The notes: generated by a model from the sequence alone, not told the origin. A DNA stretch of 64,000 nt from Arthrobacter cheniae (GCF_003602275.1 NZ_QZVT01000001.1:605338-669337); one strand, 5' to 3'. Counted from the stretch's first letter, positions 25,279 to 34,108 are shown. Numbers and translations are program-made.

Positions 25279-25328
25279 TAGATGCCCGGGGCAAGCAGGA
25301 ACCCAATTCCCGGAAAAGTCCGAGTATG

Positions 25329-26345
25329 TCAGCGCGCGGGTGCACCGTTGGTGTGGACGAAGTCGCGGTGCATCTCCGTCTGGCTCAGTGCCGACAGGAG
25401 CTGGAAGCCGTGCAGGCCGTCCCAGCCCGCGGTCCAGGTCATGCGCGAAGCGAGTTCCCATACCGTTGGTTGCTCGGAGACGGCATCCCCCAGGATCACC
25501 GCCACCTCACGTGCGCGCTTCAACTGGTGGTCCGCGCACTCGGCGGCCCGATCCGCGAGGCCCGAGAACCGGTAGCCGTGCCCGGGCAGTACCTCGTACC
25601 CGTCGAAGGGGTGGAGAAGATCGATGGATGCCACGTAGTCAGCCAGTGGGTTCGACGACGTCACTCCCCCGAGGCCCAGGCCCGGGAACACGGTCGGCAG
25701 GACGTGGTCCCCGGTGAGGATGAGGCGGCGGTCGTCGTCGCGCAGGCAGATATGTCCTGCGGTGTGGCCCGGCGTGGACACCACGGTGATACCGAATCCG
25801 GGTACCGGCAGGACATCACCGTCCGAAAGCTCGTGGTCGACCGCCAGCACGAGCCCCTCGGGCGACCGGTCCACATACTGGACGAGCTCGTGCCGCCGCT
25901 GCTCGGGAACGCCCCAGGCCTCGAGCCGTCCGAGGGCCTCGTCCAGATCCAGGAGCCGGTGGCTGTGCTTCTCCAGTGCCCGTCGTTCCACCGCGTGCAT
26001 CCCCAGCTCAGCGCCGGACTCCCGGCGCAGCCGCGCCGCCATCCCCACATGGTCGGGGTGCAGGTGCGTACCTGTGATACCGGTGACGACGTCGGCTCCC
26101 GTCGTACCCGGTGCGACGACGGCGAGAGCCGCGACCAGCCGATTCCAGTTCACATCGGAGTCCCAGCCGGGGTCGACGACGTGGACGCCGCCATCCCTTT
26201 CCCGGAGCAGGTAGGTGAAGGAGTAGGCGAGATGCCCACCGGGCATCGCCTGCGCGAGCGCCCAGACGTCGTCGCGCACCTGCTCCAGCGACGGCAGCTC
26301 TCCCCGCCCGATCGCGTCCACTTGCTGCATGCTCGTACTGTTCAT
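25329..26345 (-). CDS. MBL-fold metallohydrolase
   Basis: 338-residue metallo-beta-lactamase-fold hydrolase. The metal motif is GTHLHPDHVGMAARL; further ligands are in STPGHTAGHICL (His), LILTGDHVLP (Asp) and VLPGHGYRF (His). It probably hydrolyses a thioester, lactone or phosphodiester; its larger size and C-terminal helical region resemble hydroxyacylglutathione-hydrolase relatives. ATG 26345 has a weak GTAGGA ribosome site. It is followed by the MarR regulator gene at 24793, which might regulate it. Confidence 0.85.
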   Translation of the reverse strand: MNSTSMQQVDAIGRGELPSLEQVRDDVWALAQAMPGGHLAYSFTYLLRERDGGVHVVDPGWDSDVNWNRLVAALAVVAPGTTGADVVTGITGTHLHPDHVGMAARLRRESGAELGMHAVERRALEKHSHRLLDLDEALGRLEAWGVPEQRRHELVQYVDRSPEGLVLAVDHELSDGDVLPVPGFGITVVSTPGHTAGHICLRDDDRRLILTGDHVLPTVFPGLGLGGVTSSNPLADYVASIDLLHPFDGYEVLPGHGYRFSGLADRAAECADHQLKRAREVAVILGDAVSEQPTVWELASRMTWTAGWDGLHGFQLLSALSQTEMHRDFVHTNGAPAR

Positions 26346-26413
26346 GCGTCCTACCCCGGTGGTCCTTCCCCTCGAGCAGGCGTTAAGCCCCGGGGCCAGT
26401 CATCGCCCTGCCG

Positions 26414-26442
26414 CCGCGGTGGGGCTGAATGCCCCACCGCGG
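26414..26442 (-). terminator. terminator hairpin of the OFA carrier operon
   Basis: Perfect 12-bp stem CCGCGGTGGGGC / GCCCCACCGCGG with loop TGAAT, 18 bp past the stop of the 34-residue partner gene. Confidence 0.75.
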
Positions 26443-26460
26443 GCATACGGGCGCTCCTCG

Positions 26461-26565
26461 TCAACCGCCGAACAGGGCAGCGACGCGGGTGAGGGTCTGG
26501 AAGACCCCGTAGGCGAGCGGCACTCCGACGAGTGCCCAGACGACGGCGATTCGTGCTCGTGTCAT
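26461..26565 (-). CDS. MFS transporter small subunit-like protein
   Basis: 34-residue single-helix membrane peptide: basic start MTRARIAVVWALVGVPLAYG, then VFQTLTRVAALFGG. It starts one base after the stop of the OFA-type carrier gene and has its own GGGAGG ribosome site 6 nt before ATG 26565. Short proteins with the pattern W-x(4,5)-P-L-(A/x)-Y/W-G-V-x-x-T next to OFA carriers are recognised as MFS small subunits; the assignment is from memory of that pattern. Likely role: stabilise or regulate the carrier. It is below common gene-length cut-offs. Confidence 0.75.
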   Translation of the reverse strand: MTRARIAVVWALVGVPLAYGVFQTLTRVAALFGG

Positions 26566-26566
26566 G

Positions 26567-27955
26567 TCAGGCCTCCCTTACTGATTCTCGTTGCGCGTCC
26601 CTGACCGGCTCATGGAAGCGGGGGTCGACAGGCTTGATGAGCAGGTTGGCGATGAAGCCGACGATCAGGAGGCCCACCATGGTGAGGAGTGCGGGCTGGT
26701 AGGCGCCGGCGGTCAACTCGCCGGGGGTGCCCTGCGAGTCGAGGAACGCATTCACGATCAGGGGTCCGGCGATGCCCGCTGCCGACCAGGCGGTGAGGAG
26801 CCGACCATGGATCGCTCCGACCTCGTAGGTCCCGAAGAGGTCGCGAAGGTACGCCGGCACGGTGGCGAAGCCGCCACCGTAGAAGGAGATGATGACGAAG
26901 GCCAGCACCACGAAGAGCAGTGTCGTGGAGGATCCGACCAGGGCAAGCACCAGGTAGAGGGCAGCACCGACGCCGAGGTACACCATGTAGATGCGCTTGC
27001 GGCCGATGATGTCCGACGTCGTCGACCAGACGAAGCGTCCACCCATGTTGCCGATCGAGAGCAGTCCGACGAACCCGCCGGCGACGGCGACGGTCACGGC
27101 CGTCGTCCCGTCAGCGCCGCGGAAAAAGTCCTGGATCATCGGTGAGGCCTGCTCCAGGATGCCGATGCCGGCCGTGACGTTGCAGAACAGGACGATCCAG
27201 ACGAGCCAGAACTGGCGGGTCTTGATCGCGTTCGCTGCGGAGACGTTGTCGGTCGTGACGAGCGGCTTGGACTTCAGCTGCGAGGGATCGAAGCCGTCCG
27301 GCTTCCAGCCGTCGGCGGGCACCTTGATGGTGAAGGCGCCGAACATCATGTAGATGAAGTACAGGACGGCGAGGGTCAGGAACAACTTCCCCACGGCGTC
27401 GCCGCTGGCTACCCAGCCTTCGGCCCCTGAGTTCGGGTCATACATGCGGAGCAGTTGAGTGGACAGCGGACTCGCGATGAGCGCTCCTCCGCCGAACCCC
27501 ATGATGGCCATGCCCGTAGCCAGGCCTGGACGGTCGGGGAACCATTTGATGAGCGTGGACACGGGGGAGATATATCCGATGCCCAGGCCGATGCCGCCGA
27601 TGAAGCCGTAGCCGAGGTAGACGAGCCACAGCTGATTCGTGAAGATGCCAAGCGCTCCGACCAGGAAACCGGAGGTCCAGAAGAGGGCCGAGGTGAACAT
27701 TGCCTTGCGGGGACCGTTGTGGTCCACCCAGGTGCCGAGGACGGCGGCACTGAGGCCGAGCATCACGATCGCGGTCGAGAAGATGATGCCGATCTGCGTC
27801 AGCGTTGCGTCGAAGTGGGCCGTCAGCGCCGTCTTGTAGACGCTCGTCGCATAGGCCTGCCCGATGCAGAGGTGGACGGCGAGTGCCGCCGGTGGAATGA
27901 GCCATCGGTTGAACCCCGGTGGCGCGATGGTGTGGTCGCGGTCAAGCCAACTCAT
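26567..27955 (-). CDS. OFA-family MFS transporter (oxalate/formate antiporter type)
   Basis: 462-residue 12-helix carrier of the monocarboxylate/oxalate:formate group: GQAYATSVYKTAL in helix 1, GLGIGYISPVSTLIKWFPDRPGLATG (split here: GLGIGYISPVS, KWFPDRPGLATG) in the central region, and FGTYEVGAIHGRLLTAWSAAG near the C-terminus. The substrate is a small carboxylate. ATG 27955 has AGAAGGG 6 nt upstream and gives the usual short N-terminus before helix 1; the in-frame extension to 27997 is not needed. Operon with the 34-residue partner downstream. Confidence 0.88.
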   Translation of the reverse strand: MSWLDRDHTIAPPGFNRWLIPPAALAVHLCIGQAYATSVYKTALTAHFDATLTQIGIIFSTAIVMLGLSAAVLGTWVDHNGPRKAMFTSALFWTSGFLVGALGIFTNQLWLVYLGYGFIGGIGLGIGYISPVSTLIKWFPDRPGLATGMAIMGFGGGALIASPLSTQLLRMYDPNSGAEGWVASGDAVGKLFLTLAVLYFIYMMFGAFTIKVPADGWKPDGFDPSQLKSKPLVTTDNVSAANAIKTRQFWLVWIVLFCNVTAGIGILEQASPMIQDFFRGADGTTAVTVAVAGGFVGLLSIGNMGGRFVWSTTSDIIGRKRIYMVYLGVGAALYLVLALVGSSTTLLFVVLAFVIISFYGGGFATVPAYLRDLFGTYEVGAIHGRLLTAWSAAGIAGPLIVNAFLDSQGTPGELTAGAYQPALLTMVGLLIVGFIANLLIKPVDPRFHEPVRDAQRESVREA

Positions 27956-28121
27956 CGATAACCCTTCTGTGAGCATGAGTGGCCGCCCCCCGGCCATTGT
28001 TTATGAGGGCAATTATGCTGTGCGTCACAGCGTTCGGTGACCGGACCACGATCGGCGGTATTTCTGGCGCGACGAACGGTACTGTGCAGCACAGAACAAC
28101 CAGCAGGCTTACTAATTCCCT

Positions 28122-28127
28122 TACACT
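28122..28127 (+). promoter_or_regulatory. leaderless-type -10 element for APC permease gene
   Basis: TACACT ends 7 nt before ATG 28135; no ribosome site. Confidence 0.5.
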
Positions 28128-28134
28128 TGCGCTC

Positions 28135-29463
28135 ATGACCAGCACGCAACAGCACACCGACACCAAACTCCGGCGGGGCATCTCGGGCCCGCTGCTGTAT
28201 CTCTTCATCCTCGGCGACGTCCTCGGTGCCGGTGTCTATGCACTGGTCGGGGTGATCTCCGCGGAGGTGGGCGGCGCCATCTGGATGCCGCTCATGGTGG
28301 CTTTGGCGCTGGCCCTCCTGACCGCCGGCTCCTACGCCGAACTCGTCACGAAGTATCCGAAGGCCGGCGGTGCAGCGGTCTTCGCCGAACGGGCCTTCAG
28401 GAAGCCGTTCATCTCGTTCCTCGTCGGGTTCTGCATGCTGGCAGCGGGAGTCACGAGTGCCGCCGGGCTGGCGCAGGCCTTCGCTGGCGGTTACCTGACC
28501 ACGTTCGTCGATGTACCCGCGGTCCCCGCGGCTCTCGTCTTCCTCGTGCTCCTGGCACTGCTCAACATGCGTGGCATCAAGGAATCGGTGCGCAGCAACG
28601 TGGTCATGACCGTCATCGAGGTCTCCGGGCTGGTCCTGGTGATCGTCGTCGTCGGAATCTTCGTGGCCGGCGGCAACGGGGACATCTCGCGCGTCAACGA
28701 GTTCCCACCAGGGGTCGGTGCCGCCTCCGCCGTCCTGGCCGCCTCGCTGATCGCCTATTACTCCTTTGTCGGTTTCGAGGTATCGGCCAATGTGGCCGAA
28801 GAGGTCAAGGACGTCAGCCGCGTGTACCCGAAGGCGCTCTTCGGTGCTCTGTTGACCGCCGGCGTCGTCTACCTCCTGATCGGCCTCGCCTCCTCCGCGG
28901 CGCTCGCTCCGGATGACCTCGCGGGCTCGAGCTCCCCGTTGCTCGATGTCGTGGCCGCCACCGGTGCAGGCATCCCGGCCTGGCTGTTCAGCCTCGTGGC
29001 CCTCATCGCGGTGGCCAACGGCGCACTCCTGACCATGATCATGTCCAGCCGCCTCACCTACGGCATGGCCGAGCAGGGGCTCTTCCCCTCGGTCTTCGGC
29101 CGCGTCCTGCCCCACCGCCGCACCCCGTGGGTGGCAATCGTCGCGACGACCCTCGTGGCCATGACGCTAACCCTCACCGGCGGGCTCGAATCACTGTCCC
29201 AGACGGTCGTCCTGCTCCTGCTGTTCGTGTTCCTCAGCACCAACATCGCCGTGATCGTCCTCAAGAAGGACACGGTGGAGCACAAGCATTTCCGCATTCC
29301 GGTGGTCGTCCCGTACCTGGCGATCGCGTCCTGCGTCCTCCTGCTCACGCAGCAGACCGCCGAGATCTGGCTCCGCACCGGAATCCTCCTCGCGGTCGGC
29401 CTTGCCCTGTACGGCGCGCAGCGGCTGGTGCGTGGCCGGGCGAAGGCGCCGTCCGGCTCCTGA
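28135..29463 (+). CDS. APC family amino acid permease
   Basis: 442-residue membrane protein with about 12 helices. Near the N-terminus, LYLFILGDVLGAGVYALVG is the TM1 substrate-loop (GxGxx-type) and YAELVTKYPKAGGAAVF is the TM2-3 signature of the amino acid-polyamine-organocation family; later FVGFEVSANVAEEVKDVSR is the conserved TM6-7 region. Amino acids or polyamines are likely substrates. ATG 28135 is preceded by TACACT with a 7-nt gap; the longer frame from 27979 starts in the divergent promoter region. A second APC permease lies at 37831. Confidence 0.87.
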   Translation: MTSTQQHTDTKLRRGISGPLLYLFILGDVLGAGVYALVGVISAEVGGAIWMPLMVALALALLTAGSYAELVTKYPKAGGAAVFAERAFRKPFISFLVGFCMLAAGVTSAAGLAQAFAGGYLTTFVDVPAVPAALVFLVLLALLNMRGIKESVRSNVVMTVIEVSGLVLVIVVVGIFVAGGNGDISRVNEFPPGVGAASAVLAASLIAYYSFVGFEVSANVAEEVKDVSRVYPKALFGALLTAGVVYLLIGLASSAALAPDDLAGSSSPLLDVVAATGAGIPAWLFSLVALIAVANGALLTMIMSSRLTYGMAEQGLFPSVFGRVLPHRRTPWVAIVATTLVAMTLTLTGGLESLSQTVVLLLLFVFLSTNIAVIVLKKDTVEHKHFRIPVVVPYLAIASCVLLLTQQTAEIWLRTGILLAVGLALYGAQRLVRGRAKAPSGS

Positions 29464-29465
29464 AC

Positions 29466-29499
29466 CGGCGAGCCTGGTCACGAGACCGGCGGCTCGCCG
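29466..29499. terminator. bidirectional terminator between convergent genes
   Basis: Perfect 9-bp stem CGGCGAGCC / GGCTCGCCG around a 16-nt loop, starting three bases after the permease stop and ending just before the thioesterase stop. Confidence 0.65.
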
Positions 29500-29500
29500 A

Positions 29501-30043
29501 TCACCACGCGTGAGGAGCGGGCCTGCGTGTACTGGGGAGGGAGGTGTCCAGCCGCCATGCGTGCAGCCATTCCGGAAGCACCATGTCCGCGGGTGGCGGC
29601 CCGAACGCCCTGATGATTTCGTCATTGCCCACCGGGCCCGCCTTGGACACGAGGCGGGTGGCGATGTAGGCGCGTGCGTGGATCTCGCCGTCGACGACGG
29701 CCCGCTGCTCGAAGTAGATGGCGCGTTCGTCCAGGCCGATGATGCGCGTCTCGACGGTGTACCGCTGCCCGAGTTGCAGGGACTTGCGGAAGCTGATGGT
29801 CTCCCCGGCCGCTACCGGGCTCCACCCTCGCCGGCGCATCTGCCGCCAGACACCGCTGCGCACCATGAGGTCGAACCGCCCGAGATCGAAGACCGAGAAG
29901 TACATCCCGTTGTTCATGTGCATCGCGATATCGATGTCCGTGAGGAGAACCCGCAGCCCGATGCTGCTCGGGTCCCAGATGCTGAGGGCCGAGCGCCTAC
30001 GGGATCTGAGCAGCAGCAGTATTGTACGGATGATCAGGTGCAT
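29501..30043 (-). CDS. hotdog-fold thioesterase family protein
   Basis: 180-residue protein of the THEM6/4-hydroxybenzoyl-CoA-thioesterase-like hotdog fold. LTDIDIAMHMNNGMYFSVFDLGRFD-type residues (read here in parts: DIDIAMHMNN, MYFSVFDLGR) give the active-site D/H-x-N-N region; FRKSLQLGQRYTVETRI and YFEQRAVVDGE follow as beta-strands. It likely hydrolyses an acyl-CoA thioester. ATG 30043 has TAATAT 6 nt upstream and no ribosome site. Divergent from the mycothiol-type enzyme gene at 30104, and the two leaderless promoters are almost back to back. Confidence 0.8.
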   Translation of the reverse strand: MHLIIRTILLLLRSRRRSALSIWDPSSIGLRVLLTDIDIAMHMNNGMYFSVFDLGRFDLMVRSGVWRQMRRRGWSPVAAGETISFRKSLQLGQRYTVETRIIGLDERAIYFEQRAVVDGEIHARAYIATRLVSKAGPVGNDEIIRAFGPPPADMVLPEWLHAWRLDTSLPSTRRPAPHAW

Positions 30044-30049
30044 GGCGCT

Positions 30050-30055
30050 ATATTA
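30050..30055 (-). promoter_or_regulatory. leaderless-type -10 element for thioesterase gene
   Basis: TAATAT on the minus strand ends 6 nt before ATG 30043. Confidence 0.6.
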
Positions 30056-30091
30056 CTCGGCGGTAACATAGCTGGCCCTCACCACCGCGCC

Positions 30092-30097
30092 TACACT
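30092..30097 (+). promoter_or_regulatory. leaderless-type -10 element for mycothiol-type enzyme gene
   Basis: TACACT ends 6 nt before ATG 30104, only 37 bp from the opposing TAATAT box. Confidence 0.55.
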
Positions 30098-30103
30098 CGG
30101 TGG

Positions 30104-30841
30104 ATGAACCAACCCTCCCCGCACGCCCTTCCCTTCGGCCGGTACCGGGAGCTGTTGGACCAGGACTACCGCACCCTCGCGGACCTCGTGCACCCCACCC
30201 TCGACCGGCCGGTGCCGGCGTGCCCCGGCTGGAACGGTGAGGACCTCGTAAGGCACACGGCGATCGTCTTCCTGCACAAGGCGGAGACCATCAGGACGGG
30301 CGAGAGGCCTAGCCACGGGTGGCCTCCGGTCAGCGTGGGCAGCCTTCCTCCCCAGGCGCTCCTCGCCCACTGCTATGCCCGCCTCGTCGAGCAGTTCGAC
30401 AGCCACGAGCCCGAGGATCGAGCGGAGACCTGGGTTCCGGAGGACCAGACCGTCGGTTTCTGGATCCGCCGCCTGACCCACGAGACGTCGATCCACCGCT
30501 TCGACCTCGAGGATGCCGCAGGTGGTCCGGTCACGTCCATGGACGCCGACCTGGCACTGGACGGCATCGACGAGGTGCTGACCGTGATGCTCCGGCGCGG
30601 CAGGCCGGACCCGGCGGCGAGCGGCACGACACTCCGGCTCGAGACCGGCGGAGACTCCTGGGACATCCGACTCGACGCGACGCGCGCTGTCGTGGATCGG
30701 CATGCAGCGGCGAACGAGCAGGCAATGGTGCGCGCCGACGCCGAGCCAATGCTCCTCTGGCTATGGGGCCGCGCGCCGCAGCCCGCTTCTGTCCCGGAGG
30801 CCGCCGTCGAACTCCGCGAACGGTTGTCCCGCGCCCTCTGA
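30104..30841 (+). CDS. maleylpyruvate isomerase family mycothiol-dependent enzyme
   Basis: 245-residue two-domain protein. The N-terminal DinB-like helical bundle contains CPGWNGEDLVRHTAIVFLH and RRLTHETSIHRFDLED, whose His, Glu and His (ExxxH) form the metal site of mycothiol-dependent maleylpyruvate isomerases; a small C-terminal alpha/beta domain follows. It uses mycothiol as thiol cofactor, supporting an actinobacterial host. The exact reaction is unknown. ATG 30104 is leaderless-like (TACACT, 6-nt gap). The MDR gene 65 bp downstream may be cotranscribed. Confidence 0.85.
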   Translation: MNQPSPHALPFGRYRELLDQDYRTLADLVHPTLDRPVPACPGWNGEDLVRHTAIVFLHKAETIRTGERPSHGWPPVSVGSLPPQALLAHCYARLVEQFDSHEPEDRAETWVPEDQTVGFWIRRLTHETSIHRFDLEDAAGGPVTSMDADLALDGIDEVLTVMLRRGRPDPAASGTTLRLETGGDSWDIRLDATRAVVDRHAAANEQAMVRADAEPMLLWLWGRAPQPASVPEAAVELRERLSRAL

Positions 30842-30906
30842 ACGGAACAATTCCTGCGGATCATCGGTTGCCGCCACCAGGAAGCTATCCAGCACGAGGA
30901 GCAATC

Positions 30907-31908
30907 ATGACCGCCAGTACGCAGATCCAGCTCATCAGGCGTCCGGTCGGCACGCCGACCGAGGAGGACTTCGCCACGGTGACGGTGGACCTCCCCGACC
31001 TCGGACCCGACGAGGTGCGGGTCCGCAACAAGTTCGTGTCCGTGGACCCGTACATGCGTGGACGCATGAACGAATCGAAGTCCTACATCCAGCCGTTCGG
31101 CCTGAACGAGACCATGACGGGCGGGGCCGTGGGCCGGGTGGTGGAGTCCACCTCGGACGTCCTCCCCGTCGGCACGGCAGTCCTCCACGGGCTCGGTTGG
31201 CGTGACCTCGCCCAGGGCCCGGCGGCGCAGTTCACCGCCCTGCCGGACACGGGCCTCTCCCTCTCCGTCTTCCTCGGAGCTGCCGGCATGACCGGCCTCA
31301 CCGCCTACGCCGGCCTCAAGCGCGTAGCCGGTCTCAGGGAGGGCGATGTGGTGTTCATCTCTGGCGCTGCCGGCGCCGTCGGCTCCATGGCGGGACAGCT
31401 CGCCCGCAAGCTCGGCGCCTCCCGCGTCATCGGTTCAGCCGGTTCCGCGGAGAAGGTGTCGCTGCTCAAGGAGAAGTACGGCTACGACGAGGCCTTCAAC
31501 TACAGGGACGCCCCCGTCCGCAGGCAACTGCGCGCGGCCACACCCGACGGCATCGACGTCTACTTCGACAATGTGGGCGGCGACCACCTGGAGGCAGCCC
31601 TCGATCGCCTCAACACCGGAGGCCGGGCGGCCCTGTGCGGTGCGATCTCCCAGTACAACAGCACCGAGCGCTCGCCCGGTCCCGACAACATGGCGAACCT
31701 CGTCACGCGCTCGCTGAAGCTGGAGGGGTTCATCGTCGCGCAGCACCAGGACCTGCAGCCCGAGTTCGCCGGGAAGATGACGGGTTGGCTGGCCGATGGC
31801 AGCGTTGTCTTCGACGAGACAGTGGTGGACGGGATCGGCAACGCCGTCGGCGCCTTCCTGGACATGATGAACGGCGCGAACACCGGCAAGATGCTCGTCC
31901 GCGCCTGA
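30907..31908 (+). CDS. NADP-dependent oxidoreductase, MDR family (CurA/PTGR type)
   Basis: 333-residue zinc-free medium-chain reductase. VDPYMRGRMNE near the N-terminus, GMTGLTAYAGLKRV, VFISGAAGAVGSMAGQLAR (NADPH Rossmann) and VDVYFDNVGGDHLEAA-type DVYFDNVGGDHLEA mark the 2-alkenal/prostaglandin reductase branch. It should reduce alpha,beta-unsaturated aldehydes or ketones, a detoxification role. ATG 30907 has GAGGAG 5 nt upstream; a longer frame from 30319 overlaps the previous gene and is discarded. Confidence 0.9.
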   Translation: MTASTQIQLIRRPVGTPTEEDFATVTVDLPDLGPDEVRVRNKFVSVDPYMRGRMNESKSYIQPFGLNETMTGGAVGRVVESTSDVLPVGTAVLHGLGWRDLAQGPAAQFTALPDTGLSLSVFLGAAGMTGLTAYAGLKRVAGLREGDVVFISGAAGAVGSMAGQLARKLGASRVIGSAGSAEKVSLLKEKYGYDEAFNYRDAPVRRQLRAATPDGIDVYFDNVGGDHLEAALDRLNTGGRAALCGAISQYNSTERSPGPDNMANLVTRSLKLEGFIVAQHQDLQPEFAGKMTGWLADGSVVFDETVVDGIGNAVGAFLDMMNGANTGKMLVRA

Positions 31909-31923
31909 CGGGCACGCTGACGG

Positions 31924-32000
31924 CGGGTCCCGGCGCTACACGCTCAGCGGAAGTGTCCTCGGGTCGGTGGCGGAGCGAATCCTGCTCCGGCCGGGACCCG
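31924..32000. terminator. nested inverted repeat between convergent genes
   Basis: Outer arms CGGGTCCCGGC (31924-31934) and GCCGGGACCCG (31990-32000) pair perfectly; an inner stem CGGAGC / GCTCCG (31971-31989) lies within the loop. Position fits a bidirectional terminator, but the outer loop is long. Confidence 0.4.
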
Positions 32001-32059
32001 GGCGATTTCGTCACGAAGCGCAACCAGTTCCTGGTCGCCGTGCCGTCGGGCGGTGGTTC

Positions 32060-32692
32060 CTAGTCGTCGCCCGCCGCGCGCAGCGTGGCCTCGAGCCGCC
32101 TGCGCTGGTCCGCCGGCAGGAGGGTGCGGTACTGCGGGAATTCGGTCAGGAACTCACGCACCCGCGGGCAGTAGGGCACGACGGCGATGCGGCGCCGGTG
32201 GGCGTTGAGGAGTACCTGGCGGATGAGGGCCGGTTCCACGTCGATGGCGTCGAACCGCGGGTCGACGACGGCCTGGATCAGGACCGCGTGCGGCCCCTTC
32301 ATCTCGTACTTCACGTGACCCACCATGGTGCCGTCGCTGAAGAGCTCGAACCGGGAGAAGAGGGAATTGTCCCGGAATCCGCTGCGGGTGCGTGCGGGTT
32401 CGGTACGGGCCTCCGCCTGCACCTCGCGCCGCTCGATCTCCTCCACCAGCAACTCGTACTGGTGCAGCGCATCCATGGGCGGGAAGTCCCGGTCGAGCAG
32501 GCGATAGGTCTGGTTACAGAGGACCCGCAACTGGCGGGTGGAGACGACGGTGAGGTCTTCGGGGAAGTCCGCATCCTCCGCGCGGGGCGCGGGGCTCGGC
32601 GGGACCTGCTCAGGGGCGCGCCATCCGAACTGCTCCGGCTCAGCGAGCTGCACGGACTGCGGACGGTAATCGACGAAAGAGGAAGTTTCCAT
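32060..32692 (-). CDS. DFPxDLT module fused to PF14542-like acetyltransferase domain (paralogue A)
   Basis: 210-residue protein. Residues about 43-95 (DFPEDLTVVSTRQLRVLCNQ ... LVEEIERREVQ) form the helical module also seen at 18688 and 44788. The C-terminal ~100 residues (FSRFELFSDGTMVGHVKYEM, then LLNAHRRRIAVVPYCPRVRE and TEFPQYRTLLPADQRRRL) match the small GCN5-related PF14542 fold (YidJ-like). ATG 32692 has GGAG 6 nt upstream; GTG 32704 is an alternative. The start region (GGAGCT-ACCATGGAA) is nearly identical in the 44788 paralogue. Substrate unknown. Confidence 0.75.
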   Translation of the reverse strand: METSSFVDYRPQSVQLAEPEQFGWRAPEQVPPSPAPRAEDADFPEDLTVVSTRQLRVLCNQTYRLLDRDFPPMDALHQYELLVEEIERREVQAEARTEPARTRSGFRDNSLFSRFELFSDGTMVGHVKYEMKGPHAVLIQAVVDPRFDAIDVEPALIRQVLLNAHRRRIAVVPYCPRVREFLTEFPQYRTLLPADQRRRLEATLRAAGDD

Positions 32693-32935
32693 GGTCAGCT
32701 CCACGATGGTGGTTCGATGGCCCGCTGCTAGGCCCTGCTGGAACTATAGGCTCAATCTCTCCGCATGTGCAAACAAGTACCCTTACCAATTCCCCGACGC
32801 ATGGGTCCACACCCCCCCTTGCCCGCTTGATCGAATCTTGATGTCCCCCTCAGGAGGGCTTGATGGGCTACGGGCTACCGTGACGTGAGCACTTGGCCCC
32901 CTTGCCCGTGCAGACCTGCGTCCGAGGAGATTCCT

Positions 32936-33253
32936 GTGCAATTCGAGACCGCCTACACGGCCATGACGACGTCGTTCCTGACTCTTCGCGAGGTGCACCT
33001 GCACTACCTCAATTCCGGCGGCTCCTTCGACGAACTCGAGGTCGACGCCTACCTCCACGGGCTCGCCCCGCTCCCCCGCGAGGAACGGAACTGCCTTGCC
33101 CAGGCCCTCAACGAGCTCCTCGACGACCTCCTCGCCGCGGGCCTACCCGCGTGCGCAGCCCGGGCTACCTACAGCGGCTCATTCCCCGCAGATGGGGACC
33201 AGGGTGTCGGTCGTGTTGACGCCACCGTCGCGGGCGGGACAGTCTTGGGCTGA
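32936..33253 (+). CDS. hypothetical protein
   Basis: 105-residue soluble protein starting VQFETAYTAMTTSFLTLREV. Its N-terminal ~75 residues are helical (FDELEVDAYLHGL, LAQALNELLDDLLAAG) and the tail is Gly/Asp-rich. GTG 32936 is chosen because GAGGAG is 6 nt upstream. It is followed after 27 bp by the aldo/keto reductase, so they may form an operon. Not recognised. Confidence 0.6.
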   Translation: MQFETAYTAMTTSFLTLREVHLHYLNSGGSFDELEVDAYLHGLAPLPREERNCLAQALNELLDDLLAAGLPACAARATYSGSFPADGDQGVGRVDATVAGGTVLG

Positions 33254-33280
33254 TACCACCCCGCGAGCAGGAGTTCCCCC

Positions 33281-34108
33281 ATGGCAGTCGCCCCCACCGT
33301 CCAACTGCGAGGCGGCGCCCACCTCCCCCTCCTCGGCCTCGGCACCTGGCCGCTCGACGACGACCAGGCGGCGGAGACCGTCAGCCTTGCCATCGGAACG
33401 GGATACCGCCTGATCGACACGGCTGAGAACTACCGCAACGAGAAGGGAGTGGGCGAGGGCATCCGCCGCTCCGGGATCGATCGCGAGGAACTGTTCATCA
33501 CCACGAAGTTCAACAGCGAGCACCACAGCGTTGACGGCGTGCGGCGCGCCTTCGAGACGAGTAGCCGCCTGCTCGGACTGGACTACATCGATCTGCTCCT
33601 CGTCCACTGGCCGAATCCCGAACAGGGCCACCACGTCGAGGCCGTGCAGGGTATTGCCGCTCTGATGGAACAGGGTCTCGTGCGCGCGATAGGCACGTCG
33701 AACTACAAGCCGTCCCACCTCCAGCAGGTCATCGACGCCGGGATCGTGCCCGATGTGAACCAGATCCAACTCGACCCCCAGCGCCCCCGCATCGAGGAGC
33801 GCGCCTTCCACAACGAGCACGGCATCGTCACCCAGTCGTGGAGCCCCTTGGGTCAAGGCAGCGGACTGCTCGACGAGCCCGGTGTCGTCGCTATCGCGAA
33901 GGCACACGGCCGGACCACTGCCCAGGTAGTACTGCGGTGGCACGTGCAGCAGGGAATGGTCGCGATCCCGAAGTCCTCACATCCTGAGCGCCTCGCCCAG
34001 AACCTCGACATCTTCGATTTCGAGCTCTCCGGTGCCGAGCTCGCCCAGCTCTACATGCTGGAGTCGGGCGAGGCGGAGATCGTCGACTCGGACCAGTTCG
34101 GGCACTGA
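33281..34108 (+). CDS. aldo/keto reductase (2,5-diketogluconate reductase type)
   Basis: 275-residue NADPH-dependent aldo/keto reductase of the AKR5-like branch. GYRLIDTAENYRNEKGVGE has the catalytic Asp and Tyr, LFITTKFNSEHH the Lys, and LLLVHWPNP the His; AIPKSSHPERLAQNL is the C-terminal NADPH phosphate-binding segment. It reduces aldehydes or ketoses. ATG 33281 has GGAG 8 nt upstream. It is unlike the YghZ-type reductase at 9760, so the window holds two separate branches of the superfamily. Confidence 0.9.
   Translation: MAVAPTVQLRGGAHLPLLGLGTWPLDDDQAAETVSLAIGTGYRLIDTAENYRNEKGVGEGIRRSGIDREELFITTKFNSEHHSVDGVRRAFETSSRLLGLDYIDLLLVHWPNPEQGHHVEAVQGIAALMEQGLVRAIGTSNYKPSHLQQVIDAGIVPDVNQIQLDPQRPRIEERAFHNEHGIVTQSWSPLGQGSGLLDEPGVVAIAKAHGRTTAQVVLRWHVQQGMVAIPKSSHPERLAQNLDIFDFELSGAELAQLYMLESGEAEIVDSDQFGH

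Noticed and set aside
28099..28114. Possible fourth copy of the [G/C]TAAG-N4-CTTA[G/C] repeat upstream of the APC permease
   Set aside because: Only one arm (GTAAG on the minus strand) is intact; the other arm matches at 2 of 5 positions.
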